The notes under the pieces: generated by a model
The model's database searches: none
What the model was told of the DNA's origin: nothing
What the model saw: only the letters and a program-made list of their open reading frames with translations
Source: Shewanella algae
GTDB lineage: Bacteria > Pseudomonadota > Gammaproteobacteria > Enterobacterales > Shewanellaceae
Assembly: GCF_009183365.2 (NCBI RefSeq)
Contig: NZ_CP068230.1
Location: forward strand, 2,385,001-2,449,000
Direction: 5' to 3'
Length of the DNA: 64,000 bases
Translations under genes and position numbers: made by a program
In this document: positions 35,020-43,778 of the stretch, piece after piece
Position numbering within the stretch: position 1 is the stretch's first letter
How the letters are laid out: each line of letters starts with the position of its first letter

Positions 35020-37083
35020 TTAAATGCCGACTTCACCACCATCGACTTTACGCAGTACCACGGTCGCTGCCCTCGGACGTATGCTGGTGCCGATGGGTGT
35101 TTCCTCGGCGGCATTGGCCGATACCGGCCAATTCCCCGGGTGCTGGATATTGGCAAATACCGAAGTGTAGTCCGGCGAGATAGCAAAGCCTGTGACTTCA
35201 CAACCATTGGGGCCGACGAAGAAGCGCTTCAGCTCAGTTTGATTGTCGGCGGTAACTGTCAGAGGCTTGCCGTCGCCATCGACCATCTTGGATGGCACTA
35301 TTGCCAGCATCTGGTCGTTGGTGTGCTCAGTCACCTCTTTGGCGCCATTATCTGTCTGGATCCACAGAATACCGCGGGCATCGAACGCCAGGCCGTCCGG
35401 GCTGGCCAACTGGTTAAGTTCAGTCAGGCCGGAGAGGTTGGTGGCGTCGTCACCGTCGGCCGGAGAACCGAACAGGAAGATATCCCAGCTAAACTCGGTA
35501 TCACTGGCACCTTCATCCCAGCGGATGATATGGCCAAAGTTGTTTTTAAGCCTTGGGTTGGCGGCGTTGGCTTCAGTCCGCTTGGAGTTGTTGGTCAGGG
35601 TCAGATAGACACTGCCGGTGAAAGGATCCACAACACACCACTCGGGTCTGTCCATTGGTGTCGCGCCAACCAAATCGGCGGCGCCGGCGGTATTGATGAT
35701 GATATCTGCCTGGCTGGCAAATGTATCGGCCAGGGTCTTGCCGTCCTTTGTCATGGCATCCATGGTCAGCGGCAACCATTCACCTACGCCACCTTCGTTA
35801 AACTTGGCCACATACAGGGTACCTTCATCCATGTACTTGGCACCGGTTGCCAGGCGGTTGCTGCTGTCTGCATCCTTGGGATCCCAAAGCGCCGCCGAAA
35901 CAAACTTGTACAGATATTCGAAGCGCGAGTCATGGCCCGAATAGAATACCAGTGGTTTGCCTTCGGTCAGCTTGCCGTAGGCGCAGCCTTCATGACGGAA
36001 ACGCCCCAGGGCTGTGCGTTTGACTGCGCGGGAGTTGGGATTGTAGGGATCGACTTCGACGATATAGCCATAGCCGTTATCTTCATTGCGATAGTCATAC
36101 ATGGCATCGCTGGCCTTGGGGGTGACATCGAAACGGGCAAATTCATCCAGTCGCTCTTCGGCATGACCGGCCAGATCGGCCCAGCCATAGCGGGTAGAAC
36201 TGCTGCTGACACCGATACGGCTTTGGGCTTGAGTCATCTCGCCCTTATTGACGAAGTAGCCGGGCCAGTTCTCTTCGCAGGTGAGGTAAGTCCCCCAAGG
36301 GGTATAACCGTTACCACAGTTGTTCAGGGTGCCGCGGGTCTGGCTGCCATCAGGCGAGAAGGCGGTTACGACTTTGTCTGTGTAGGCTACCGGGCCGCTG
36401 AGATCCATGGTGGAAGCACCGGTGAAGCGGCGATTGTGTTTGTCGTCCTTGACTACTTCCCAGCTGCCGTCGTTAAGCTTGATGCGTACCACAGTCATGC
36501 CGTGAGCATTGATCTCTTTACGGACTTCATCGACTAGGGTTCTCAGGCCGGTATCGGCATCCATAGTCGGGCCGTTGGGGTGCAGGGCATCTGGTTCAAT
36601 GTATTCATGGTTGATACACAAGAGGCCATCGGTTCCGGCTTCATTAAGCGGGAAGAAATGCATGCCGTCGTGGTTTTGACCCACAGAGTTGGCCTGATCC
36701 TGGGCGGTATTACTGCCATCAGCCTTCCAATCGGCCGCTTTACTGTTCAGCGGAGTCCCCCAGGGAGCCAGGACCTGAGCCCGGTAACCTTCAGGGATAA
36801 CCACTGCATCAAGGCGAGAACCGGCTACCGACTCAAAACCGAGTATAACACTGGATTGGCTGGGAGGAACCGGAGTAGGGGGCACAGGATCCGGTGTGCC
36901 AGAGGTGTTATTGTTGTCGGAACCACAGCCGGCAAGGCCGAAGCCGCCGAATGCAGTCAGGGCACTGACGCCCAAGCCACTTTTTACAAAATTGCGCCGG
37001 GAAAGGTGCTTATCCAGTACCTGGGCAAAAGGTTCGTTCTGACTCTTGTTATAACGCGTCGGATCGAAAGTTGCCTTGCTCAT
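35020..37083 (-). CDS. phoX: PhoX-family alkaline phosphatase (Tat-exported)
   Basis: A 687-residue PhoX (DUF839) phosphatase that hydrolyses phosphomonoesters outside the cytoplasm; known members need calcium and iron. A twin-arginine signal is visible as LSRRNFVKSG (27-36), followed by a hydrophobic stretch and a lipobox-like LAGC (Cys53), so it may also be lipidated. The beta-propeller body contains the family patterns GYTPWGTYLTCEENW and PDGLAFDARGILWIQTDNG. GGAG precedes the ATG. A Pho-box-like triple repeat lies 70-100 bp upstream, which fits induction by phosphate starvation. Divergent from the CDF transporter gene. Confidence 0.92.
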   Translation of the reverse strand: MSKATFDPTRYNKSQNEPFAQVLDKHLSRRNFVKSGLGVSALTAFGGFGLAGCGSDNNNTSGTPDPVPPTPVPPSQSSVILGFESVAGSRLDAVVIPEGYRAQVLAPWGTPLNSKAADWKADGSNTAQDQANSVGQNHDGMHFFPLNEAGTDGLLCINHEYIEPDALHPNGPTMDADTGLRTLVDEVRKEINAHGMTVVRIKLNDGSWEVVKDDKHNRRFTGASTMDLSGPVAYTDKVVTAFSPDGSQTRGTLNNCGNGYTPWGTYLTCEENWPGYFVNKGEMTQAQSRIGVSSSSTRYGWADLAGHAEERLDEFARFDVTPKASDAMYDYRNEDNGYGYIVEVDPYNPNSRAVKRTALGRFRHEGCAYGKLTEGKPLVFYSGHDSRFEYLYKFVSAALWDPKDADSSNRLATGAKYMDEGTLYVAKFNEGGVGEWLPLTMDAMTKDGKTLADTFASQADIIINTAGAADLVGATPMDRPEWCVVDPFTGSVYLTLTNNSKRTEANAANPRLKNNFGHIIRWDEGASDTEFSWDIFLFGSPADGDDATNLSGLTELNQLASPDGLAFDARGILWIQTDNGAKEVTEHTNDQMLAIVPSKMVDGDGKPLTVTADNQTELKRFFVGPNGCEVTGFAISPDYTSVFANIQHPGNWPVSANAAEETPIGTSIRPRAATVVLRKVDGGEVGI

Positions 37084-37154
37084 AAGATTTCACTCCGTGA
37101 TCTTCTATCTCGTTATAGGAATTGCAAATGCGACGCAAAGACTAATAACGCCAT

Positions 37155-37183
37155 GTGACAGCCAGATAACTGAAAGGTGACAC
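37155..37183 (-). promoter_or_regulatory. Pho-box-like triple repeat upstream of phoX
   Basis: Three heptamers on the minus strand, each 11 bp from the next: GTGTCAC (37183-37177), CAGTTAT (37172-37166) and CTGTCAC (37161-37155). The PhoB consensus is CTGTCAT repeated with 4-bp spacers. The sites point toward phoX; a TATTAG about 7 bp downstream could be the -10 box. Confidence 0.65.
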
Positions 37184-37264
37184 AAATAAGACATAATCCC
37201 CCGACTTTAGGATGAAGTTTGTTAATCCCATGGTCACACTTGTGATTTTTTTCAGTCGCAATGC

Positions 37265-37293
37265 TTGAAATTGTGTCAGGAAAGAGAGATATT
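37265..37293 (+). promoter_or_regulatory. Predicted sigma-70 promoter of the CDF gene
   Basis: -35 TTGAAA (37265-37270), 17-bp spacer, -10-like GATATT (37288-37293, four of six consensus bases). Transcription would start near 37300, at the edge of the inverted repeats at 37302-37321. Confidence 0.45.
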
Positions 37294-37301
37294 TCGCCAA
37301 T

Positions 37302-37321
37302 CAAATAGTTTGAATATCAAA
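37302..37321. promoter_or_regulatory. Overlapping inverted repeats before the CDF gene
   Basis: CAAATAGTTTG (37302-37312) and TTTGAATATCAAA (37309-37321) overlap and end 19 bp before the start codon. This is the size and place expected for a MarR-family operator. Confidence 0.5.
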
Positions 37322-37340
37322 ATATAACAGCAGGCTAACT

Positions 37341-38501
37341 ATGAGTTCAGAGTTTCACACCACCACGCGCTGGCAGCATAAGCATAACTTTACCCACCAT
37401 AATGAGCAGGGAGAGAAGAGTACCAAGTGGGTGCTCTTGCTGACTGTGGTCACCATGGTGGCCGAGATTGTTGCCGGTACTATATACGGCTCCATGGCGT
37501 TGTTGGCCGATGGTTGGCATATGGGAACTCATGCTGCGGCATTTATGCTGACATTGTTTGCTTACTCTTACGCCAGGAAACATGCCAACAACCCGAGATT
37601 TGCCTTTGGTACCGGCAAGGTCAGCGTACTCGGTGGTTTTACCAGTGCGATTGCACTCGGTTTGGTGGCACTGTTGATGCTGATAGAGTCCGGCTCCAGA
37701 CTCCTGTATCCGGAAGATATTCATTTTGACCAGGCGATTCTGGTGGCCATCATAGGTTTAACCGTCAACATCGTCAGTGTATTTCTGCTCAAGGATCATC
37801 ACGGTCACGATCATGGCCACAGCCACAGTCATAGGCATAACCATGGCCACAGCCACAGTCATAGGCATAACCATGGCCACAGCCACAGTCATAGGCATAA
37901 CCATGGACATAGCCAGGCAGATAGCCACAATCACAGCCATCACAGCGATCACGCACAGCAGCATGTCCACAACCATGGGGATTCCCACGGACACAAAGAT
38001 CATAATCTGCGCGCAGCCTATTTCCATGTATTGGCCGATGCCTTGACCTCCTTGTTGGCAATTGGCGCGCTGTTGGCCGGTAAATATTTCGGATTGAATT
38101 GGCTGGATCCCGTGATGGGCATTGTCGGAGCTGTTATCATCAGTCGCTGGGCTTGGGGACTTATCAGCCAAACCAGCCCTATTTTGCTTGACGCAGGTGT
38201 TGAAGCCGAGTTCAGTCGTAAGCTGGTGGAACGGATAGAAGCCGAAAAAGACCACAAGGTAACCGATATTCATGTGTGGCCGGTCAGCGCCGATCATCAC
38301 GCAGCCATGATCTCTTTGGTGAGCCACGCTCCCCACAGTACCGACTATTATCATGAGTTGCTGGCGGATTTCAGTCGCATAGATCATCTGACCATTGAAG
38401 TAAATCAATGTGCCGACTGCGATAAAGCGGCGATGCCGAGAGCCAAAGAATGTGAGCAAGCGAGCCACACAGAGACAGGACATCATCACCATCATCATTG
38501 A
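37341..38501 (+). CDS. dmeF: CDF-family metal efflux transporter (DmeF-like) with His-rich loop
   Basis: A 386-residue cation diffusion facilitator that exports divalent metals (Co/Ni/Zn) in exchange for protons. Six membrane segments: the metal-site helix has LADGWHMGTHAAA (D57, H60, H64), and a later helix has HVLADALTSLL. Between helices 4 and 5 is a very His-rich cytoplasmic loop of about 75 residues, containing three exact copies of GHSHSHRHNH and more HxH pairs. The C-terminal domain ends with a CxxC (QCADCDKA) and six consecutive histidines. The HxxxH pattern and long loop resemble DmeF more than ZitB or FieF. A MarR-family gene follows 13 bp downstream. Confidence 0.88.
   Translation: MSSEFHTTTRWQHKHNFTHHNEQGEKSTKWVLLLTVVTMVAEIVAGTIYGSMALLADGWHMGTHAAAFMLTLFAYSYARKHANNPRFAFGTGKVSVLGGFTSAIALGLVALLMLIESGSRLLYPEDIHFDQAILVAIIGLTVNIVSVFLLKDHHGHDHGHSHSHRHNHGHSHSHRHNHGHSHSHRHNHGHSQADSHNHSHHSDHAQQHVHNHGDSHGHKDHNLRAAYFHVLADALTSLLAIGALLAGKYFGLNWLDPVMGIVGAVIISRWAWGLISQTSPILLDAGVEAEFSRKLVERIEAEKDHKVTDIHVWPVSADHHAAMISLVSHAPHSTDYYHELLADFSRIDHLTIEVNQCADCDKAAMPRAKECEQASHTETGHHHHHH
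37812..37901 (+). repeat. Three perfect 30-bp tandem repeats in the CDF gene
   Basis: Units at 37812-37841, 37842-37871 and 37872-37901 are identical base for base and in frame (ten residues each, HGHSHSHRHN), with a decayed fourth unit after them. Identity at third positions means recent expansion by slippage or unequal recombination. Confidence 0.95.
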
Positions 38502-38514
38502 GGTGCAAAAATAG

Positions 38515-38952
38515 ATGAAACAGCAACAGCGGCAGGATTCGCTGCAACAGTCAATCAACCACGCCATCATAGAGTTTTATGAGCGTCTGTCCTCATGGGA
38601 GCAGAGCGTAGTCAGAGACCAAGGCGCTTCACTGGCGCAGATCCATACAGTGGAGATCCTGGGGGCTCACGGCCCTATGAAGATGAAGGAACTGGCGGAA
38701 AAGCTCGGTATTACCACAGGAACCCTGACCGTGCAGGTTGAACGTTTGGTTAAGGCGGGCCTGGCCGAACGTCAGCCCTTGGAAAATGACCGGCGCGCCA
38801 TCCAGGTATCCTTAACCGAAAAGGGCGAGCAGATGTTTAAGGAACATGATGCCCTGCATCTGCAGTTAACCCGTGAGATGACCGCGAAATTCAGTGACGC
38901 TGAGCTGGAGCAACTGCTTGGGTTCTTCAATCGGCTCAACAGCGAATTCTAA
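38515..38952 (+). CDS. MarR-family transcriptional regulator
   Basis: A 145-residue winged helix-turn-helix regulator of the MarR type. The recognition region is MKMKELAEKLGITTGTLTVQVERLVKAGL (about 57-85), and the wing is the conserved PLENDRRAIQVSLTEKG; dimerisation helices lie at both ends. The gene follows the CDF transporter by 13 bp on the same strand, so it is probably co-transcribed and may control that operon through the inverted repeats at 37302-37321. Metal sensing is only an inference; I cannot confirm metal ligands. Confidence 0.85.
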   Translation: MKQQQRQDSLQQSINHAIIEFYERLSSWEQSVVRDQGASLAQIHTVEILGAHGPMKMKELAEKLGITTGTLTVQVERLVKAGLAERQPLENDRRAIQVSLTEKGEQMFKEHDALHLQLTREMTAKFSDAELEQLLGFFNRLNSEF

Positions 38953-38982
38953 TTGCGACTGTTTACCCTGATATAAAACCTC

Positions 38983-39010
38983 AAAGCGCCTTTAAAAGGC
39001 GCTTTCTTTT
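38983..39010 (+). terminator. Terminator after the CDF-marR unit
   Basis: Stem AAAGCGCC (38983-38990), seven-base loop, GGCGCTTT (38998-39005), then CTTTT. Confidence 0.8.
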
Positions 39011-39294
39011 TCTCCGGAACATGGAAGAGCACAATAAAACTTGCCGTAATTTACTCTCAGAGACATTTTGACGACTTTCAGTTTGCCATGCTTAATGCGT
39101 CTCCAACTTACAATTGCGGGACATTTGCATGCAAAGCGGCTCTTGAGTTATCAAACGACTCTTTTAACCTTTTATACCGCAGTTTTAGCGTATGGTGCAT
39201 CGCGAACTTTCCCATTGGCACAGAGTCTGAAAGCTTAATTCGGCCCCATGAGCGATGTCGGAACCGATAAGGGAACCTTAAGATAAAATTGTTA

Positions 39295-39325
39295 TATTAA
39301 CATTTAGTTAACCATAAGTTAAAAT
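39295..39325 (+). promoter_or_regulatory. eptA promoter with phased TTAA repeats
   Basis: TATTAA (39295), AGTTAA (39306) and AGTTAA (39317) recur every 11 bp. They overlap a plausible promoter: -35 TTAACA (39297-39302), 17-bp spacer, -10 TAAAAT (39320-39325). The phasing is that of OmpR/PmrA-class regulators, whose PmrA box also centres on TTAA. Confidence 0.5.
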
Positions 39326-39362
39326 TGCTGGGCCTTGCATCAATTTTAACCGTCATTTAGGA

Positions 39363-40988
39363 ATGAGTGTGTTGAATCCCATCTCTGTCAATCGCCTGAC
39401 CTTTGTACTGGCACTGTTTTTTGTGGCCGTGTTCAATGTGCCTTTTTTTACCATAGTCAAACAGGGGCTCGAGAACCAAGCGCATGTGGACCCTTTGTTT
39501 GTGGCTACTATTCCCATCTTCTTGATCTCGGCTTTGGGGATACTGTTTTCCCTGTTCAGCTTTAAATATATTCTCAAACCTTTTTTTATTGTGCTATTGC
39601 TGTGTTCATCGGGGGTATTTTTTGCCGCGTTCAAATATGGCGTAGTATTCGATACCGGCATGATAGAGAATACCTTTCAGACCAACAGCGCCGAGGCCTT
39701 GACCTATGTGAACTGGGCATCGATATTAAATCTGCTGTTGACCGGGGTGCTGCCGGCAGTGCTCTTGTATCGTATCCAGATCGCCTATAAGCCCATAGGC
39801 AAGGAGCTGGCGTACAAGGCGCTGTACATTATAGCGAACATCCTCATCATAGTGGTGATAGCCTTTTTCTATATGCAGAATTATCTGGCTTTTGGTCGCA
39901 ATAATGATGAAATCAAACGTTACATTGTGCCCACCTATTTTGTCGGCTCGGCGGCCAAATACATCAATCAGCACTACCTGCAAAAGCCGCTCGAATATCA
40001 AAAGTTGGGTACAGATGCCAAGCAGGTAAAACCAGCCGGTGAAACTAAACCCAGACTGATGGTGCTGGTGGTTGGTGAAACCGCCAGGGCGCAAAATTAC
40101 CAATACTATGGCTATGACAGGCCAACCAATGTCTACACCAAGGCGATTTCACCGCTGATCTTCAGCGATGTCAGCTCTTGTGGCACGGCCACGGCAGTTT
40201 CTTTACCCTGTATGTTTTCCCGAATGAGCCGGGAAGATTATGACTCCCGCGCCGCCAAGGCTCAGGATACCGCTGTGGATGTGCTCAATCATGCCGGTGT
40301 GAAAGTGCAGTGGTTTGATAACGACAGCGGTTGTAAAGGAGTGTGTGACAGGGTGGAAAACAAGCTGATAGCACTGAACGCCGACCCCAAGCTGTGCGAT
40401 GGCCAGTTTTGTCAGGATCAGGTGCTGCTTGATGAACTCAAACAAGCCTTGTTGCAGCCGAACAATGGCCAGGATCGGCTGATAGTGTTGCATATCATCG
40501 GCAGTCACGGACCTACCTATTATCTGCGCTATCCGGAACAATATCGCCGTTTTACCCCGGATTGCCAGCGCAGTGACATTCAAAACTGCAGCCGCGAGCA
40601 GCTCACCAATACCTATGACAACACGATTCTGTATACCGACTATATCGTCTCTCAGGTGGTCGAGCAGCTAAAGGGACGCAGTGGCGATTATGATACGGCA
40701 ATGATGTATCTGTCTGATCACGGTGAATCCCTGGGCGAAAAGGGCATGTATCTGCATGGATCACCCTATGCCATAGCGCCGAGTGAACAAACCAGGGTGC
40801 CTTGGATGGCTTGGTTTTCCAAGCAATTCAAGCAGCAACTTGGGCTGAATGATGACTGCCTGGCAAAGGAAGCCGCCGCCAAGAGTGTTTCCCACGACAA
40901 CCTGTTCGATACGCTGTTGGGGCTCTTCGATGTCAGCAGCAAGGTTTACCAGCCTGAGTTGGACTTGATTGCCCTTTGTCGCCGTTGA
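39363..40988 (+). CDS. eptA: Phosphoethanolamine-lipid A transferase (EptA/MCR family)
   Basis: A 541-residue inner-membrane enzyme that adds phosphoethanolamine to lipid A and so lowers binding of polymyxins. Five N-terminal membrane segments (to about 175) precede a periplasmic sulfatase-fold domain. Metal and nucleophile residues are E239 (VVGETARAQNYQYYGYDR) and T277 (SCGTATAVSLPCMFS), with SDHGESLGEKGMYLHG for the remaining metal ligands and several paired cysteines. This is the MCR-related group, but whether it is a chromosomal EptA or closer to an mcr allele needs alignment. AGGA abuts ATG 39363, so GTG 39369 or TTG 39372 may be the real start. Confidence 0.92.
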   Translation: MSVLNPISVNRLTFVLALFFVAVFNVPFFTIVKQGLENQAHVDPLFVATIPIFLISALGILFSLFSFKYILKPFFIVLLLCSSGVFFAAFKYGVVFDTGMIENTFQTNSAEALTYVNWASILNLLLTGVLPAVLLYRIQIAYKPIGKELAYKALYIIANILIIVVIAFFYMQNYLAFGRNNDEIKRYIVPTYFVGSAAKYINQHYLQKPLEYQKLGTDAKQVKPAGETKPRLMVLVVGETARAQNYQYYGYDRPTNVYTKAISPLIFSDVSSCGTATAVSLPCMFSRMSREDYDSRAAKAQDTAVDVLNHAGVKVQWFDNDSGCKGVCDRVENKLIALNADPKLCDGQFCQDQVLLDELKQALLQPNNGQDRLIVLHIIGSHGPTYYLRYPEQYRRFTPDCQRSDIQNCSREQLTNTYDNTILYTDYIVSQVVEQLKGRSGDYDTAMMYLSDHGESLGEKGMYLHGSPYAIAPSEQTRVPWMAWFSKQFKQQLGLNDDCLAKEAAAKSVSHDNLFDTLLGLFDVSSKVYQPELDLIALCRR

Positions 40989-41007
40989 GCGAGTCTGCTC
41001 CAATTAT

Positions 41008-41040
41008 CAAAAGAACCCGGCATTGGCCGGGTTCTTGGTT
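41008..41040. terminator. Bidirectional terminator between eptA and pat
   Basis: Stem AAGAACCCGGC (41011-41021), loop ATTG, GCCGGGTTCTT (41026-41036), with T runs on both strands. Confidence 0.85.
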
Positions 41041-41075
41041 TTGAGGTGTGGTTGTTCACCTTCAATATAGAAGGG

Positions 41076-43778
41076 TTATGTGTCCTTGCCCGCAAGTTCC
41101 ATGTGCATCTTGATCAGGTGTTCTTCCATATCAAAGGTGACAGTAAAGCCAAGACTCTTGGCGAGACTGGCCATATTGCGGTTCTCGAACATGGTGAAAC
41201 CGGTTAACACCTGAGTGCCTGTGGTGCGGTAGTAGTTGATAAGCTTATCCAGCAGCAACTTGCCAATACCGATCCCCTGATGGGAACTGCGAACCGCCAT
41301 GGCAAATTCCGCTTCTGTGTTATCAGGATCGATAGAGGCTCGCACGGCACCCAAGGTTTCCTCTTCGCCGTTTTCATCTCTTATGGTGGCGATAAACGCC
41401 ATCTCACGGGCGTAATCTATTTGGGTCAGTACCGCCATTTCTTCGTGGGTCATACGCGAGCGCACCCCGAAATAGCGCTTGTATCTGTCTTCATCTGTCA
41501 GCGAGTTGTCAAAGTCCAGATGCTTGGGTTCATCTTCCGGCAGTATTGGCCGCAACATCACCTCAAGGCCGTTACGCAGTTTGGCTTTCTCTTCCAGCTC
41601 TTTGGGGTAGGGTTGAATCGCCAGTCGCCCGGCGTTATCCGTAACTTCCGGGTTAAGGCGCAGATTGACATCCAAGAGGGTAATTTTCTCGCCCGCCGCC
41701 AATACAGGATTAAGATCCAGGCTCTCGATTTCGGGGCAATCGATAATGAGCTGCGAAATCTGGGTCAACATCAGGCACAAGGCTCGCATATCCAAGCCTT
41801 GGGGCAAGTGACGATCGCGGATCTTTTGAGTCTTGAGCGCCTGGATCACCATATAACGTGCCAGTGCCATATTCAGTGGCGGCAAGGCGACGGCCGCATC
41901 CCGGGTGGGTTCCCACTCGGAGCCGCCTTCACCTAGCATGATGGCTGGGCCGAACACTGGGTCGTTGATTACCGCGACTCTGAGCTCCTGTGCGCCGGCG
42001 GTCAGCGCCATCTTTTGCACTATCATGCCTTCCACCGAGGCTGCAGGGTTGGAGGCGTGCACCCGTTCGACTATGGCCGCCGCGGCCTGATTGACCTCGG
42101 AAGCCGATGTGAGATTCAGCATTACCCCGTGAACGTCCGATTTATGCAAAATATCCGGTGATTGCACTTTCAATGCCACGGGATAACCGGCCTTCTCGGC
42201 AATGGCCACGGCTTCGGCCGCATCCCTGGCAAACCAGGTATCTATGGTATCCAAGCCATAGGCGTTGAGTATGTTGCGGGCATCATGGGTTTCCAGTACC
42301 CGTTTGCCCTTGGCTATGGCTTGCTGCAACAGACTTCTGGCGGTAGTGCTGTCTGTTGGGATAGTGTCAGGTATAGATTGCGGCACTTCCTGCAGCAGTT
42401 TTTGGTTACGGCGATACTCCACCATATGCATAAAGGCGCGCACGGCGCCCTCGGGTGTGCGGTAAGTTGGGATCCCCGCCTTGGAAAAGTGCTTTCGAGC
42501 CCGGTAAGCGGCATCTTCACCGCTCCAATTGGTTAAGATGCTCACCCGGTTACGTTTCGGGTGCTGTTTGACGGTGTCAATCAAGGCATCGGCTATGGTG
42601 ACGCTTTCGCCAAGGGCAGAAGGGGAGTGCAATACCAGGATGGCGTCCAGCTCATCACTGTCCATTAATACCGACAGCGCCTGGCTGTAACGCTCGGCGC
42701 CGGCATCACCTATGATGTCCACCGGGTTTTGCCCGGACCAGGTAGAGGGCAACAACTGCGAGAGTTTCTCCACAGTGGTGTCGGACAACTGTGCCAGCTT
42801 GCCACCCTTGAGTACCAATTCATCCACCGCCAGCACGGCGGGACCGCCGCCATTTGATAAAATACACAGGCGCTCGCCATTGAGCGGGTTGAGGTGAGCC
42901 AGACTCTCGAGCGCGGCAAATAGCTCAACCAAGTCGGTGACCCGCAGCATACCGGCGCGGCGAAAGGCGGCCTCGTATACGGCATCATTACCGGCAATGC
43001 CACCTGTGTGCAGTTTGGCGGCATTGCCACCCTCGGCGCTGCGGCCGGATTTGATCACCAAAATAGGTTTATGCCGGGCCGCGGCTCTGGCTGCCGACAG
43101 GAAGTGGCGCTTCTCATTGACCGAATCTATATAAAGCATGATGGCGCTGGTGCGGGAATCGCGGCCGAGAAAATCCAGCAGCTCATCGAAGTCTATGTCT
43201 GTGGCATCACCGAGGGAAATAAATGAAGAGAAGCCTATCCCTTTGTTGTTGGCCCAGTCGAGCACTGTGGTGCAGATGGCTGCAGACTGGGATACAAAGG
43301 CGATTTTGCCGGGCAGGGCACCGGCATGGGCCAGGCTGGCATTGAGTCCCTGGGGCGGCAACATCATCCCCAAACTGTTGGGGCCGAGGATCCGCATGCC
43401 GTAACGTCTGGCGTTGGCTTGAGTCAGTTCAAGCAGGTTTTCGCCTTGTTCGTTTAATTCATCGGCCATACCGGAGGCCATGATGATCGCCACTTTGCAG
43501 CCAAATTGTGCCAGGGTTTCCACTATCGCCGGTACGCTGGAGGCGCGGGTACAGATGATGGCCAGGTCAGGTTTGATCGGCAAAGACTCAATATTGGGAT
43601 AGGCCAGCACGCCCATAACCGCGTTATACTTGGGCGTTACCGGCATAATTGGCCCGGCAAAGCCCCCCGAGAGCAGGTTTTTCATTACCACATTGCCCGC
43701 GCGCTTGTCGCGATTGGACGCGCCAATGACGGCGATGGACCCGGGTTTGAACAGCGTGTGCAGAGTACGTTGGCTCAT
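41076..43778 (-). CDS. pat: Pat-type protein lysine acetyltransferase (acyl-CoA synthetase domain plus GNAT)
   Basis: A 900-residue protein resembling Salmonella/E. coli Pat (PatZ, YfiQ), which acetylates metabolic enzymes such as acetyl-CoA synthetase. Order: CoA-binding domain (1-130, SIAVIGASNRDKRAGNVVMKNLL), succinyl-CoA-synthetase-like domains (about 140-460, with an LHTGG loop at H257), ATP-grasp domain (about 490-700) and C-terminal GNAT domain (about 735-895, acetyl-CoA loop HQGIGIGKLLLDKL). ATG 43778 has AGGGAA upstream; the open frame runs 77 codons further upstream into tRNA DNA, which is not coding. Intact ADP-forming ligase activity is not implied: in Pat the ligase part is regulatory. 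Confidence 0.92.
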   Translation of the reverse strand: MSQRTLHTLFKPGSIAVIGASNRDKRAGNVVMKNLLSGGFAGPIMPVTPKYNAVMGVLAYPNIESLPIKPDLAIICTRASSVPAIVETLAQFGCKVAIIMASGMADELNEQGENLLELTQANARRYGMRILGPNSLGMMLPPQGLNASLAHAGALPGKIAFVSQSAAICTTVLDWANNKGIGFSSFISLGDATDIDFDELLDFLGRDSRTSAIMLYIDSVNEKRHFLSAARAAARHKPILVIKSGRSAEGGNAAKLHTGGIAGNDAVYEAAFRRAGMLRVTDLVELFAALESLAHLNPLNGERLCILSNGGGPAVLAVDELVLKGGKLAQLSDTTVEKLSQLLPSTWSGQNPVDIIGDAGAERYSQALSVLMDSDELDAILVLHSPSALGESVTIADALIDTVKQHPKRNRVSILTNWSGEDAAYRARKHFSKAGIPTYRTPEGAVRAFMHMVEYRRNQKLLQEVPQSIPDTIPTDSTTARSLLQQAIAKGKRVLETHDARNILNAYGLDTIDTWFARDAAEAVAIAEKAGYPVALKVQSPDILHKSDVHGVMLNLTSASEVNQAAAAIVERVHASNPAASVEGMIVQKMALTAGAQELRVAVINDPVFGPAIMLGEGGSEWEPTRDAAVALPPLNMALARYMVIQALKTQKIRDRHLPQGLDMRALCLMLTQISQLIIDCPEIESLDLNPVLAAGEKITLLDVNLRLNPEVTDNAGRLAIQPYPKELEEKAKLRNGLEVMLRPILPEDEPKHLDFDNSLTDEDRYKRYFGVRSRMTHEEMAVLTQIDYAREMAFIATIRDENGEEETLGAVRASIDPDNTEAEFAMAVRSSHQGIGIGKLLLDKLINYYRTTGTQVLTGFTMFENRNMASLAKSLGFTVTFDMEEHLIKMHMELAGKDT

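Larger units (their letters stand above)
38953..39362. other. Gap between marR and eptA
   Basis: About 410 bp holding the marR terminator and the eptA promoter region. A 60-codon frame at 39088-39270 lacks a ribosome binding site and family resemblance, so no gene is called. Confidence 0.45.

Noticed and set aside
34864..36537. 557-codon open frame antisense to phoX
   Set aside because: It lies opposite a clear PhoX protein with Tat signal and conserved motifs, has no initiation site, and its composition follows the codon pattern of the real gene.
37812..37901. CRISPR-like array
   Set aside because: The 30-bp units are directly adjacent without spacers and are in-frame coding repeats of the CDF transporter.
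39088..39270. 60-codon frame before eptA
   Set aside because: No ribosome binding site, no family resemblance, ends in promoter-like DNA.
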